Of a DNA stretch of 64,000 bases, positions 55,158 through 63,624 are shown piece after piece. The stretch's first letter is position 1, and each line of letters begins with the position of its first letter. Location: contig NZ_JAOQAH010000085.1 of assembly GCF_025963695.1 (NCBI RefSeq), positions 1-64,000 on the forward strand, written 5' to 3'. This stretch comes from Segetibacter sp. GTDB taxonomy: Bacteria; Bacteroidota; Bacteroidia; Chitinophagales; Chitinophagaceae. Under the pieces are notes generated by a model. The model had not been told where the DNA came from. It did not search any database and saw nothing but the letters and a program-made list of their open reading frames with translations. The position numbers were made by a program, and so were the translations under genes.

Positions 55158-55270
55158 CGGGGCTGAGGGATGATTTCGTGCCCGTCACAAAATCATCCTC
55201 CACGAATTCCAGCTTAAAACAACTTTCTTACTTTTTAGGTCTAATAACCATTGATTAACTAACCGGATTA

Positions 55271-56395
55271 TTAATCCAAATGCACATCCACATCTACGTT
55301 CATTCCCGGTCTTAATTGTTTGATCAGGGAATCATCAGGTCGCGCAAACTCAATTCTTACCGGAAGTCTTTGAACAACTTTTATAAAGTTTCCTGAGGCA
55401 TTATCCGGAGGCAATAAAGCAAAGCGGGCACCGGTTGCAGGTGAGAATGAAGAAAGTTTTGCTTCAAAATTATGACCGGGGAAAGCATCTACATGCACAA
55501 CCACTTTTTGACCAATTCTCATTTTGTCAAACTGTGTTTCCTTAAAGTTTGCAACAACCCACAAGTCGTCACTAAGCACTATGCTAAACAAAGACTGTCC
55601 TGCCTGTAAAAATTGACCGGGCTGCACATTTACTTTCGAAACCAATCCATCTGCGGGTGCAGTAATCACTGAATAAGAAAGGTTCAGTTTTGCCTCATCC
55701 ACATCAACCTGCCGTTGTTTAATAACTGAGCTGGCAACCTTTATTTGCGAAGCGGTTGCTCCACTTTGAGACGAAATGGCGCTTGATTGAGATGCTGCCT
55801 CTTTTCTTTGTTCCTGTAAAATTTCAATTTGTTTTTCAGCAGTTTGTTTTGCTGCTAACGCCTGCTCGTATTGTTGCTGGGTAATAGAGTGGTCTTTAAT
55901 CAGATTGGCATAACGATCAAAATCTTGCGTTGCCCTGGTAAGGTTTATTCTTGCTGCTTCAATTTGGGCGTCAATTGTACCTATAGATGCCTGCACAGGC
56001 GCTATATTAGACTGAGCGGCGGAGGAGGAAGTTCTTGCTACACCCAGGTTACTTTGGGCGGTTGCAAACGCTGCCTCAGCTTGTTCAATTTTAAGTCTTA
56101 AATCTCTTTGATCTAAGATCAAAAGCGTATCTCCTTTGCGAACTCTTTGGTTGTCTTTAACCCTGACCTCGTCAACATATCCCGAAACCCTGGGAATAAC
56201 AGGGCTTATGTTAGCCTCTACCTGTGCATCATCGGTTTCTTCGTGGTGCTGGTTATGAATATATTTAGAGGTTCCAAACCATCCGCCGGCAACTATCAGT
56301 ATTAATAAAATGATTGGAAATACTTTGCTGCGTTTCGGCTTTTCGATACTGGTAGTAGTCGCTGTTTCCTTTTTTACGTTTCCCTGCGTGTCCAT
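55271..56395 (-). CDS. HlyD/EmrA-family membrane-fusion protein
   Basis: 374 residues. A single N-terminal membrane anchor (about 25-42) is followed by the periplasmic adaptor: EANISPVIPRVSGYVDEVRV (lipoyl-like half), a coiled coil (about 110-220, with repeated Ala/Gln-rich helices), AELNLSYSVITAPADGLVSKV and a C-terminal barrel (VVVHVDAFPGHNFEAKLSS). It links the inner-membrane permease to TolC. It is 22 bp after the TolC-type gene. Normal length. Confidence 0.94.
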   Translation of the reverse strand: MDTQGNVKKETATTTSIEKPKRSKVFPIILLILIVAGGWFGTSKYIHNQHHEETDDAQVEANISPVIPRVSGYVDEVRVKDNQRVRKGDTLLILDQRDLRLKIEQAEAAFATAQSNLGVARTSSSAAQSNIAPVQASIGTIDAQIEAARINLTRATQDFDRYANLIKDHSITQQQYEQALAAKQTAEKQIEILQEQRKEAASQSSAISSQSGATASQIKVASSVIKQRQVDVDEAKLNLSYSVITAPADGLVSKVNVQPGQFLQAGQSLFSIVLSDDLWVVANFKETQFDKMRIGQKVVVHVDAFPGHNFEAKLSSFSPATGARFALLPPDNASGNFIKVVQRLPVRIEFARPDDSLIKQLRPGMNVDVDVHLD

Positions 56396-56417
56396 AAAAG
56401 TACTTTATGTTGGTTTT

Positions 56418-57782
56418 TTATTTTATTTCTGTCTGATTAAGTAATAAGCCCGCTGTCTGTAAAAGTTTGTTGTACGCTACAGAAGCATCGGCTTTTGCAA
56501 ATGCAGCATTTAACCTCGCCTGCAACTGTGCAATATCAGCATCAAGCAAATCTGTGGTGGTTGCCAGCTGATTTTGAAACTTGTTTCTTACGATCCTGTA
56601 ATTTTCTTCAGCTTGCGTTGTGGCGGTTTGGTATACTTCCATTTTCTTCCTCCATGAAAGATAGTTTTGATAAGCCTGGTTCACTTCCAAACGGATGTTA
56701 TCGGTCAGCATTTCTTCACTTGCTTCCAACTGTTTTTCCCTGGCTTTCGCCTGCTCAACCTGCGAATTCTTCCATAAAGACGACAAGCTATATTGTACGC
56801 CTACGCCTATATTTATGGCATTTGTAACTGTAAGCACATTCGGAATGTCGGCAGCAACATATCCGCCGGTTAGTGCAAGTGAAGGAAGACTTCCTCCTTT
56901 TGCAGCTTTTACACCGGTGCTTGCAGCTTTTTTACGTAAACCTAATGCCGCAATGTCTTTTCGGTTTTGTATACTCAGCTGTACATAATCTTCAACAGGT
57001 TTTAATTGCGCGTCAGATAGCTGCAGGTCTGTTTCATTTACTGTCAGCACTGTAGTATCTGGTAAACCTAACATCAGGTTCATATTTATGTTGGCGAGTC
57101 GCCAATTGTTCTCAGCATCTAATAATGATAACTCGGTATTTGATTGTTGCAATTGTGACTTCAATAAATCGTTGCGGGGAAGAATACCATTTTTTTCGAG
57201 GTTCGAAAAATCCTTTACTCTTTGTCGGGCTCCTTGTAAGCTTTCATTTACCAGGTCAACTGCAGCTCTCGATTTGTAAAGGTTGTCAAACGCATTAATA
57301 GTGTTTAGCACAACTGCTTCACGATCGTTGTCTGCATCAAGCTTTGCAGCTTCTTCCAGGTATTTCGATGATTCTATGCCGTATCGTATTCTCAATCCTG
57401 AATAAATAGGTAAGGAGGCATGTAGCATTCCATACATAGCCGACGACGGTTGTCCGGAACTTTGCTGCGTTGTTCCGGTAGTACCTGTACCACCCGAATT
57501 ACTGCCCAGCTTTGCTTTAACATTTACATTAGGACTGTTTAACCGCAGATAAGATCCTGATACTCCTGCTTCAGGTAGTTTGCGTTCCACAGCTTCTCTC
57601 AAAGCTGCAGTAGCCTCTTCAATCTTTGCTTTGCTTTCTTTTAGTTGTTTGCTGTTTTTGATGGCTAAATCAATGGCTTCTTTTAACGTAATAGTTCTAC
57701 TTCGTTGTGCCGATAATTGATTCGGCTTTGCTAACATTACCGTCAGCAGTAGTATAAAAGCTGATAAGAATTTATGCTTCAT
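56418..57782 (-). CDS. TolC-family outer-membrane efflux channel
   Basis: 454 residues with a signal peptide (ending NQLSAQ). The repeat-type outer-membrane efflux domains show ITLKEAIDLAIKNSKQLKES, AALREAVERKLPEAGVSGSY, INAFDNLYKSRAAVDLVNES, NGILPRNDLLKSQLQQSNTE and ANLMLGLPDTTVL-like, with a second half VEDYVQLSIQNRKDIAALGL. Trimeric exit duct of the tripartite pump. Its start overlaps the TetR stop by 11 bp. Confidence 0.94.
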   Translation of the reverse strand: MKHKFLSAFILLLTVMLAKPNQLSAQRSRTITLKEAIDLAIKNSKQLKESKAKIEEATAALREAVERKLPEAGVSGSYLRLNSPNVNVKAKLGSNSGGTGTTGTTQQSSGQPSSAMYGMLHASLPIYSGLRIRYGIESSKYLEEAAKLDADNDREAVVLNTINAFDNLYKSRAAVDLVNESLQGARQRVKDFSNLEKNGILPRNDLLKSQLQQSNTELSLLDAENNWRLANINMNLMLGLPDTTVLTVNETDLQLSDAQLKPVEDYVQLSIQNRKDIAALGLRKKAASTGVKAAKGGSLPSLALTGGYVAADIPNVLTVTNAINIGVGVQYSLSSLWKNSQVEQAKAREKQLEASEEMLTDNIRLEVNQAYQNYLSWRKKMEVYQTATTQAEENYRIVRNKFQNQLATTTDLLDADIAQLQARLNAAFAKADASVAYNKLLQTAGLLLNQTEIK

Positions 57783-58401
57783 AACTCAATAGTGCTTTAA
57801 ATAGGAATTTTATGTGAACGCTTAGTTTTTGTTTCATTTGTTCGAAGAACTGGTCGTCGGGTATATTTTGCAACTCATTAAACTCTTTATAATAATCCAG
57901 GGTAAGCAACATTTGTGTGATACAACCTATGAGTGTATTCATTAATAATAGAACGTCAACATTTTTTCTAAAGACCTTTTTTTGCTGCCCATCTTTTATA
58001 AGCTTGTTAATGGACTCAACATTTTTCTTCTTTAAGTCACCTATAAGTTTTACAATAACAGGGTTTTTGTTGATTACCTGTTCACACATCATGATTTTAA
58101 AAAACTGCTGCTTTTGCATAACTCTTTCAATATAAGAGTCCACCAAATCTTCCATTTTTTGCATAGGCCCTATTTCCTCATTTTGCAACAAGCTTTCGAT
58201 TTGCATGTTTATATCATCAGACCTGCGGCTAAACAATGCCTCCATTAATTTTTCTTTTGAACCAAAGTAGTAGGAGATCATAGCCACATTTACTCCTGCT
58301 TCATCTGCAATATCTCTAACTGAAGTGCCGTCGAATCCATTCAAAGAGAAAAGGAGTTCGGCGGTAGTTAAGATTTGTGTTTGCTTTTCGCTGTAGTTCA
58401 T
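57772..58401 (-). CDS. TetR/AcrR-family repressor of the efflux operon
   Basis: 209 residues. The N-terminal DNA-binding domain reads ILTTAELLFSLNGFDGTSVR and DIADEAGVNVAMISYYFGSK. The C-terminal all-helical ligand domain is variable. It heads the minus-strand unit TetR-TolC-HlyD-DHA2 and overlaps the TolC gene by 11 bp. Two palindromes in its own promoter (58430-58458) are almost certainly its binding sites, so it should repress its own operon until a drug binds. Confidence 0.93.
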   Translation of the reverse strand: MNYSEKQTQILTTAELLFSLNGFDGTSVRDIADEAGVNVAMISYYFGSKEKLMEALFSRRSDDINMQIESLLQNEEIGPMQKMEDLVDSYIERVMQKQQFFKIMMCEQVINKNPVIVKLIGDLKKKNVESINKLIKDGQQKKVFRKNVDVLLLMNTLIGCITQMLLTLDYYKEFNELQNIPDDQFFEQMKQKLSVHIKFLFKALLSYEA

Positions 58402-58419
58402 GTTTTTAAGATTCAGGAC

Positions 58420-58468
58420 ACAAAATTAAACAAACGTTTGACTTAAAACAAACGTTTGTTTAACTTTG
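58420..58468. promoter_or_regulatory. Double TetR operator with mirror-image divergent promoters
   Basis: Palindrome CAAACGTTTG occurs at 58430-58439 and 58449-58458, centres 19 bp apart, inside longer near-palindromes. On the minus strand a TTG (58451-58449) is 21 bp from TAATTTTG (58427-58420). On the plus strand a TTG (58437-58439) is 21 bp from TAACTTTG (58461-58468). Both -7 boxes match TAnnTTTG, so one operator pair would cover promoters for the efflux operon and for the HNH gene. Confidence 0.7.
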
Positions 58469-58576
58469 CATTTGAAATTTTTATAACGAATAGCCAAATT
58501 TTGTCACCGAGGGCATGTAAGATGTTTTTTCCTTTGTGGAAAAGTTGGGAGGTATGCCAATTGCTTTAGCGGTATT

Positions 58577-58873
58577 GTGGAAACCGATAATATTTGTCTT
58601 TTGTGTGGTCGCCCATTAGCGGAGCCTGCTAATAAACATCACTTGATACCGGTAAGCAAAGGAGGGAAAAACACGCCTACTATTTTGCTACACAAAGTTT
58701 GTCACGATAAAATTCACGCTGTTTTCACTGAGAATGAACTGAAGCGGGAGTATAACACAATTGAGCTTTTACAGCAGCAGGTAGAAATAGCCAGCTTTAT
58801 TAATTGGGTTCGTAAAAAAGAACCGGAGTTTTACGATAAGTCTGTTAAAACCAGGAGTAGAAGGGGAAAATAA
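58577..58873 (+). CDS. Small HNH-endonuclease-domain protein
   Basis: 98 residues from a GTG start; no in-frame ATG is available. The zinc/HNH layout is CLLCGRPLAEPANKHHLIPV then TILLHKVCHDKIHAVF: two Cys pairs and the HH-x-N-like catalytic His. After the domain come FINWVRKKEPEFYD and a basic tail. Stand-alone HNH proteins of this size can be nucleases or have lost activity, and the substrate is unknown. It lies about 110 bp from the TetR double operator and may be co-regulated with the efflux pump. Confidence 0.85.
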   Translation: METDNICLLCGRPLAEPANKHHLIPVSKGGKNTPTILLHKVCHDKIHAVFTENELKREYNTIELLQQQVEIASFINWVRKKEPEFYDKSVKTRSRRGK

Positions 58874-58932
58874 AAGCTTTTGTTTTACAAAGGTGGTGGT
58901 TTAGCATAACCATTTTTATCTGGATCAGCGTT

Positions 58933-60813
58933 TTAAGGGAGACCCCGAAACAAGGGTTCTGCCTGGTTTGCTTGTGTTTGGGCGTTCGTGCAGTTTTTAA
59001 TTACTTGCCTAAAAAATTTCACCAACTCCTCTACATGATAATCAAACATAAACAAGTGCCTTTGGCTCCAGGTATTCTTCCTTAAACCAGACATCAGCTC
59101 TTTGTTCCTCATCAACCTGCCCAGTTCCTCCATATCGTTAAACAGTAGTCCCACTTCCAGTTTTTTCACTAAAGACTGTGTGGCCACAATGTGTTCTCCA
59201 TTGTCTCTTTGCAACATAGGTACACCCGCAAGTGCCAATGTGGCCATTCGTGCAGGTATGTTTAAGTCATCCCAATTGGAACGTTTGATTTCGCCGCCAT
59301 TTTCGCTTCTAAAAAAATGAAGCCATCCTGCGTCATATTTCGAAAATTCTGTCACCCACTTCTCCTGGTCAACGTTTGGATGAATATGAAGAAACCCGGG
59401 GGCCATCAGGTGTGTTTTCTCAATCCACTGTTTCCATTGCCCATGGGTAAAATCGCCGTAAAAATGCAAGTGAATTTTTTGTTGGGCCAATTCTACTACC
59501 GTATGCGGATGTAATCCAATGGGCCTTCCCGGAACAACTGTGTGAAACTCCTCCGGAGTGCCTTCTGACAATAATGGCGACTGTGGCTGATCAAACCAAT
59601 CTTTTTTTGGCAAATCTCCATCCAGCACATAGTCTAATGAATGTTTTTCTTTAATGGTAAATTCATCCAGCCAGCATTTCATTTCTTCACTTGTATATAT
59701 CCGTCCATCCGATTTATTGTATAATTCTATCAATTCATTCCAGGTGCCTTTTTCCATACAGATAAAAGGGCCCTCTTTAAAGTGCCATACAAACGGAATT
59801 CCTGTATTTGCTTTTAACACCTTATGGCAAATTGGAACAGCCTGCCAATTGAGTAACGCGTAGATAATGTCTGGCTGAATCCTTTTTATTTCATCCTCCC
59901 AGTTTTCTGCAGATATATCTTCCACATGGCCAAAGGGTAGGGGGCCAACGTAATTATACCAATAAGGTTGCTCCATCCACAAACCATACAACTTGTGTCC
60001 TTGTTCTTCAAGTGCCAGTACTCGTTCTGCATTGTAAGCGAGTTCACCCACCAGCAGAATTTTCAAGGCATTTTCTTTTAACGGCGTAGATACTCTTTCC
60101 CGGTAAGAAGCATATCGTTCTACCTCGTTCATAAAGTTGCCTTTGGTTGTATGATAAATCAAAGGCTCACTAATATTATAATAAGACCTAAACGTGTTGA
60201 TACCACCAACCGGTTCCTGCATCACTTTATAACGCTGGTTTGGATGGTCAACCCACTCGCAGCTCACTCGGTCAGTGGCCACCCGGTCCCCTTGCAATTT
60301 GCTCCAAAACAAACGGTTCAGGTCGTCGCTCTCCAATTCTTTTCTTTCGGTCCATCTCGCGTCTGTCTTTTTATGCATTACCTGCACCAGTTGCAACCAT
60401 TCGTTGTTTACAGGGCCTTCAGCACGGCGGTTGTAATGGTGACGAACAGACGAATATGCTAAAATTGCATTTTCATTTTGCCTCAATGTATCATATAAAG
60501 ATTGAAAGTGAGCCCGGTAAATAACATCATCCGAAGGAAGATAAGTTATATAAGAGCCAAAGGCTATGGAAAGTCCTAAATTCAAACAGGCGCCCAAACC
60601 CTTGTTGTGCCTGTTTCTGTAGTATCGAATTCTTGGGTCCGTTAAAAACGGTTGGATAATTTCTTCCGTATTATCAGGAGAACTGTCGTCTATAATTATC
60701 AATTCCCAATTGTCAAAAGTCTGGTCAAGTAAAGAAGCAATAGCACGACGTATAAAAGGTTCGTGCTTGTATGTCGGCATTATTACAGAAACAACAGGAT
60801 TCTTCATATCCAT
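58933..60813 (-). CDS. Two-part glycosyltransferase (GT2 plus GT4-like region)
   Basis: 626 residues, cytosolic. The N-terminal GT-A domain is GT2: VSVIMPTYKHEPFIRRAIAS, LLDQTFDNWELIIIDDSSPDNTEEI and the metal-binding YLPSDDVIYRAHF. From about residue 255 a second, GT-B-like part follows: ILLVGELAYNAERVLALEEQ, YALLNWQAVPICHKVLKAN, GIPFVWHFKEGP, DYVLDGDLPKKDW and ARMATLALAGVPMLQRDNGE. It probably adds sugars to a surface glycan or protein. No cluster of other glycosyltransferases is nearby, so the pathway is unknown. Confidence 0.85.
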   Translation of the reverse strand: MDMKNPVVSVIMPTYKHEPFIRRAIASLLDQTFDNWELIIIDDSSPDNTEEIIQPFLTDPRIRYYRNRHNKGLGACLNLGLSIAFGSYITYLPSDDVIYRAHFQSLYDTLRQNENAILAYSSVRHHYNRRAEGPVNNEWLQLVQVMHKKTDARWTERKELESDDLNRLFWSKLQGDRVATDRVSCEWVDHPNQRYKVMQEPVGGINTFRSYYNISEPLIYHTTKGNFMNEVERYASYRERVSTPLKENALKILLVGELAYNAERVLALEEQGHKLYGLWMEQPYWYNYVGPLPFGHVEDISAENWEDEIKRIQPDIIYALLNWQAVPICHKVLKANTGIPFVWHFKEGPFICMEKGTWNELIELYNKSDGRIYTSEEMKCWLDEFTIKEKHSLDYVLDGDLPKKDWFDQPQSPLLSEGTPEEFHTVVPGRPIGLHPHTVVELAQQKIHLHFYGDFTHGQWKQWIEKTHLMAPGFLHIHPNVDQEKWVTEFSKYDAGWLHFFRSENGGEIKRSNWDDLNIPARMATLALAGVPMLQRDNGEHIVATQSLVKKLEVGLLFNDMEELGRLMRNKELMSGLRKNTWSQRHLFMFDYHVEELVKFFRQVIKNCTNAQTQANQAEPLFRGLP

Positions 60814-60880
60814 ACAATTTGCTTAATTCTTCTTTTGTTGTAATTTTTTGTTGCCCGCTTTTGTTCTTTGTGGATCTTTT

Positions 60881-60900
60881 GTTGTGTCACTCACTTGTGC
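60881..60900 (-). repeat. Dispersed intergenic repeat, type A, copy 16
   Basis: Minus-strand GCACAAGTGAGTGACACAAC, identical to the copy at 40680. Preceded by AAAAG on the far side of the CAAC end, as in three other copies. Lies between the glycosyltransferase and PlsC genes. Confidence 0.9.
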
Positions 60901-60944
60901 ATTTGAGTCAAGTGCATCGGGGAGACAAGTATTAAGTAGGTTGA

Positions 60945-61715
60945 TTACGTATCTTTTGCAGTAATTGCATGATGCTTTCCCTGTAGCATAAACCTTTTGC
61001 TTTGTTCGATTGCATCCATTACTTGTTCAAGAATTGCTTCGACCGGTTTGTCGTAATCAATTACCAAAGGTTCTTTGAACCTCACTGATAACAGTGATCC
61101 TTTCTTTTTAAAAGCAAGTCCTTTTTTATTAAATGCTCTCCAGAAGCCATTGATGACAACCGGAACAACAATAGGTCTGTGGTTTTTAATTATATAAGCA
61201 GTGCCTTTTCTTGCCGGTGCAAAAGGTTTTGTGGTACCCTGCGGAAAAGTAATTACCCAACTATCAGCTAATGCTCTTTGTATTTTTCTCGTATCAGAAG
61301 GGTCAAGGCCGCGCCGTACTTCTTTGCCCTCCGCCTTCCAGGTACGCTTCACAGTGAGAGCGCCGCCGAGTGCGAAAAAGCGACTAATCCAGCTTCCTTT
61401 CATTGTTTCTTCAGCAGCTACATAATACACGTTTGTAAAAGGATTTAATAAATAAACCGGGAAACCTAGTTTGTTTTGTCTTCTCCATTTTACTGCACAA
61501 AAAATATGGAGGAAAGTAATCACATCTGCAAAATAAGTTTGATGATTACTTACAAAAAGAACATTTCCCTTAGGAAGGTTTTCAATATGTTCTGTTCCTT
61601 CAATTTTCAGCTTATTTATCATTGCCAGCATTGGATACGACACAACGCCTACCATAGCATACAATACTGACCGAAACAGCCTTATATTTTTAAATTTATC
61701 AACAACTGAACTCAT
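60945..61715 (-). CDS. PlsC-type lysophospholipid acyltransferase
   Basis: 256 residues, inner-membrane associated. Motif I reads LFVSNHQTYFADVITFLHIF, so His and Asp are separated by five residues (HX5D) rather than the usual four. Motif III reads VITFPQGTTKPFAPARKGTA in place of the usual PEGTR, so the Glu is Gln. Motif IV is present as PIVVPVVINGFWRAF. Variants of this type occur in Bacteroidota, so it may use other acyl acceptors such as lyso-ornithine or glycine lipids. The core fold is clear; the substrate is not. Confidence 0.85.
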   Translation of the reverse strand: MSSVVDKFKNIRLFRSVLYAMVGVVSYPMLAMINKLKIEGTEHIENLPKGNVLFVSNHQTYFADVITFLHIFCAVKWRRQNKLGFPVYLLNPFTNVYYVAAEETMKGSWISRFFALGGALTVKRTWKAEGKEVRRGLDPSDTRKIQRALADSWVITFPQGTTKPFAPARKGTAYIIKNHRPIVVPVVINGFWRAFNKKGLAFKKKGSLLSVRFKEPLVIDYDKPVEAILEQVMDAIEQSKRFMLQGKHHAITAKDT

Positions 61716-61845
61716 TATAGTTATTTAACCCAGCAATTAGAGCGAGTGCAAAATAAGGAATGTAAATGCAATGTTAAGACCAGAGTGATATAATTTTTAT
61801 TTTGTGTAATCGTTGATATAATTACTCTTTAAAAAAAATAAAATT

Positions 61846-62568
61846 ATGAACAGAATATTTGGTTGTGTGCTGGCAATGTTTAGTTTGATAAGTATTGATG
61901 CAATAAGCCAGGAACCAGTAAAGCAGAGAACGATCAATGTATCGGGAATAGCTGAAATGGAAGTGGTGCCCGACGAGATTTACGTACAGGTTGATTTGCG
62001 GGAGTATGATAAAAAAGGTGGGGCCAAAATAGATATAGATGCAATAAAGAATGATTTTTTAAAAGCGGCAATAAGCATTGGTTTAAATCAAAGCGACATA
62101 AGCGTTCAGGGCTACCAGGGTTGGGATGGTAACTTATGGATTTATAAAAAGAACAAAAAAAAGAACCCCGATTTAAAAGCAAGCATTACCTATGAGGTAA
62201 AATTAGCTACGACAAAAAAGTTGGATGAACTTGTACAGAAACTGGACGATGAAGCCACCCAAAATTTTTTTATCTCAAGAGTAAGTCACAGCAAGTTACA
62301 AGAGTTCAAAAGGCAGCTCAAAGTACAGGCAGTAAAAGCTGCACGGGACAAAGCAATATATCTCGCTGAAGCCATAAATGAAAAGGCTGGAGAGGCCGTT
62401 ACTATAAACGAGCCGAATGAAGTGGTTTCCTATCCTCAGCCAGTTTATGCTAATAGAATGATGAAAGCGGAAGCGATGGCAACCAGTAGCGACGCGCCGG
62501 TTTCCAATATTGACTTTAAAAAAATAAAGCTTCAATTTGAAGTGAATGCAACTTTTGCATTGAAATAG
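61846..62568 (+). CDS. SIMPL-domain periplasmic protein
   Basis: 240 residues with a signal peptide (ending AISQE). The SIMPL (DUF541) domain is seen in RTINVSGIAEMEVVPDEIYV, a middle segment DISVQGYQGWDGNL, a helix-strand block LVQKLDDEATQNFFISRVSH and a C-terminal ARDKAIYLAEAINEKAGEAV followed by IKLQFEVNATFAL. Family members stabilise or interact with outer-membrane or lysosomal proteins; the bacterial role is poorly defined. Alone between the divergent PlsC gene and the HAD gene. Confidence 0.88.
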   Translation: MNRIFGCVLAMFSLISIDAISQEPVKQRTINVSGIAEMEVVPDEIYVQVDLREYDKKGGAKIDIDAIKNDFLKAAISIGLNQSDISVQGYQGWDGNLWIYKKNKKKNPDLKASITYEVKLATTKKLDELVQKLDDEATQNFFISRVSHSKLQEFKRQLKVQAVKAARDKAIYLAEAINEKAGEAVTINEPNEVVSYPQPVYANRMMKAEAMATSSDAPVSNIDFKKIKLQFEVNATFALK

Positions 62569-62695
62569 GGGCGGTATTTAAAAATCAAATATTACAAGTA
62601 GGTTTTGCAAGTCTCACTGTTTATCTATGACTTTCACCGTTCGCCTTTGCCTTCTTTTTAACCAATGCTTCAATTATTGTAAGAAATGCTAATAC

Positions 62696-62703
62696 TATCT
62701 TTG
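62696..62703 (+). promoter_or_regulatory. Putative -7 box TATCTTTG of the HAD gene
   Basis: Fits TAnnTTTG, 17 bp before the ATG at 62721. A TTG at 62677-62679 has a 16-bp spacer, shorter than usual, so this is only moderately supported. Confidence 0.4.
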
Positions 62704-62720
62704 CCGCCTTAAAATACCCG

Positions 62721-63377
62721 ATGAATTTAAATACAGTGATTTTTGATATGGATGGTTTGCTAATTGACAGTGAACCTTTGTGGACACTTGCGGCAACAGA
62801 AGTTTTTGAAGCTTACGGAAAAAGGTTGACTCCGGCAGACTTTGCAACGACTACGGGGTTGCGGACAAGCGAATTTGTATCGTGGTGGTTGCGTGACTAT
62901 AAGTTTGATGAAACCGAACTTGAGAAAGTAGCTGAAAAAATTGTGACGCTTGTAATAAAGAAAATAAGATTGGAAGGGAAAGCAATGCCCGGAATGGAAT
63001 ATATTTTGGACTTCTTCCATAGTAGAGGGTACAAAATTGGCCTGGCAACATCTTCGCCTATGAGCGTTGCAGATACCATTATTAATATGCTAGGCATCGA
63101 AAAGTATCTGCATGTAAAAACGTCGGCTGAAAAGCTAGAATACGGTAAGCCCCATCCCCAGGTGTATCTGGATTGCGCTAAAGCTTTACAATCTTCACCA
63201 CTTGAATGTATGTGTTTTGAAGACTCCGTCAACGGAATGATTGCTGCAAAAGCCGCAAGAATGAAGTGTGTTGTTGTTCCTACTTACACCCAGCAAAAAG
63301 ATGAGAAGTGGAGTATTGCTGATTTGAAGATTTCTTCTTTAAAAAATTTTAGTGAGCTACATATAAACTTGCTTTAA
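62721..63377 (+). CDS. HAD-family sugar-phosphate phosphatase (HxpB/beta-phosphoglucomutase-like)
   Basis: 218 residues, cytosolic. HAD motif I VIFDMDGLLIDSEPLW (about 6-21), motif II LATSSPMS, motif III Lys in EYGKPHPQVYLDCAKAL and motif IV FEDSVNGMIAAKAARM are all present. The helical cap follows motif I. Close relatives dephosphorylate hexitol 6-phosphates or 2-deoxyglucose 6-phosphate; the exact substrate cannot be told from the sequence. Confidence 0.93.
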   Translation: MNLNTVIFDMDGLLIDSEPLWTLAATEVFEAYGKRLTPADFATTTGLRTSEFVSWWLRDYKFDETELEKVAEKIVTLVIKKIRLEGKAMPGMEYILDFFHSRGYKIGLATSSPMSVADTIINMLGIEKYLHVKTSAEKLEYGKPHPQVYLDCAKALQSSPLECMCFEDSVNGMIAAKAARMKCVVVPTYTQQKDEKWSIADLKISSLKNFSELHINLL

Positions 63378-63447
63378 CTGCAACGGCAAGTAGCCATTAC
63401 GGCAACAAGTTTTGCAAATGCTGTAAGATGGTACTAAAGAACAAACA

Positions 63448-63467
63448 GTTGATGGGAGTGACACAAC
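63448..63467 (+). repeat. Degenerate dispersed repeat, type A, copy 17
   Basis: Only the core GGGAGTGACACAAC matches well (63454-63467); the GTACAAG end is eroded. Lies between the HAD and GH13 genes, in the same kind of place as the others. Confidence 0.6.
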
Positions 63468-63624
63468 TAGTGTTTCACGTACTGTAAATAATTATTTAAC
63501 TTCTTACTCAACCAAACAACATCTTGTCCGGAGTTGCCTATAGTTGAAAAACGAGCCTTTTATAGTGCATTCAAAAAACGATAGCGATAAGCACATTTTT
63601 AATACAGAGACAATAAAAAACACC

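Larger units (their letters stand above)
54858..55270. other. Gap between DHA2 and HlyD genes with an inverted pair of repeats
   Basis: 413 bp inside an apparent efflux operon. It holds a type B copy (55047-55066, -) and a type A copy (55138-55157, +), which together form a 111-bp unit with inverted ends. I see no gene. A terminator or processing role would explain a change of expression between HlyD and the permease, but this is not shown. Confidence 0.5.
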
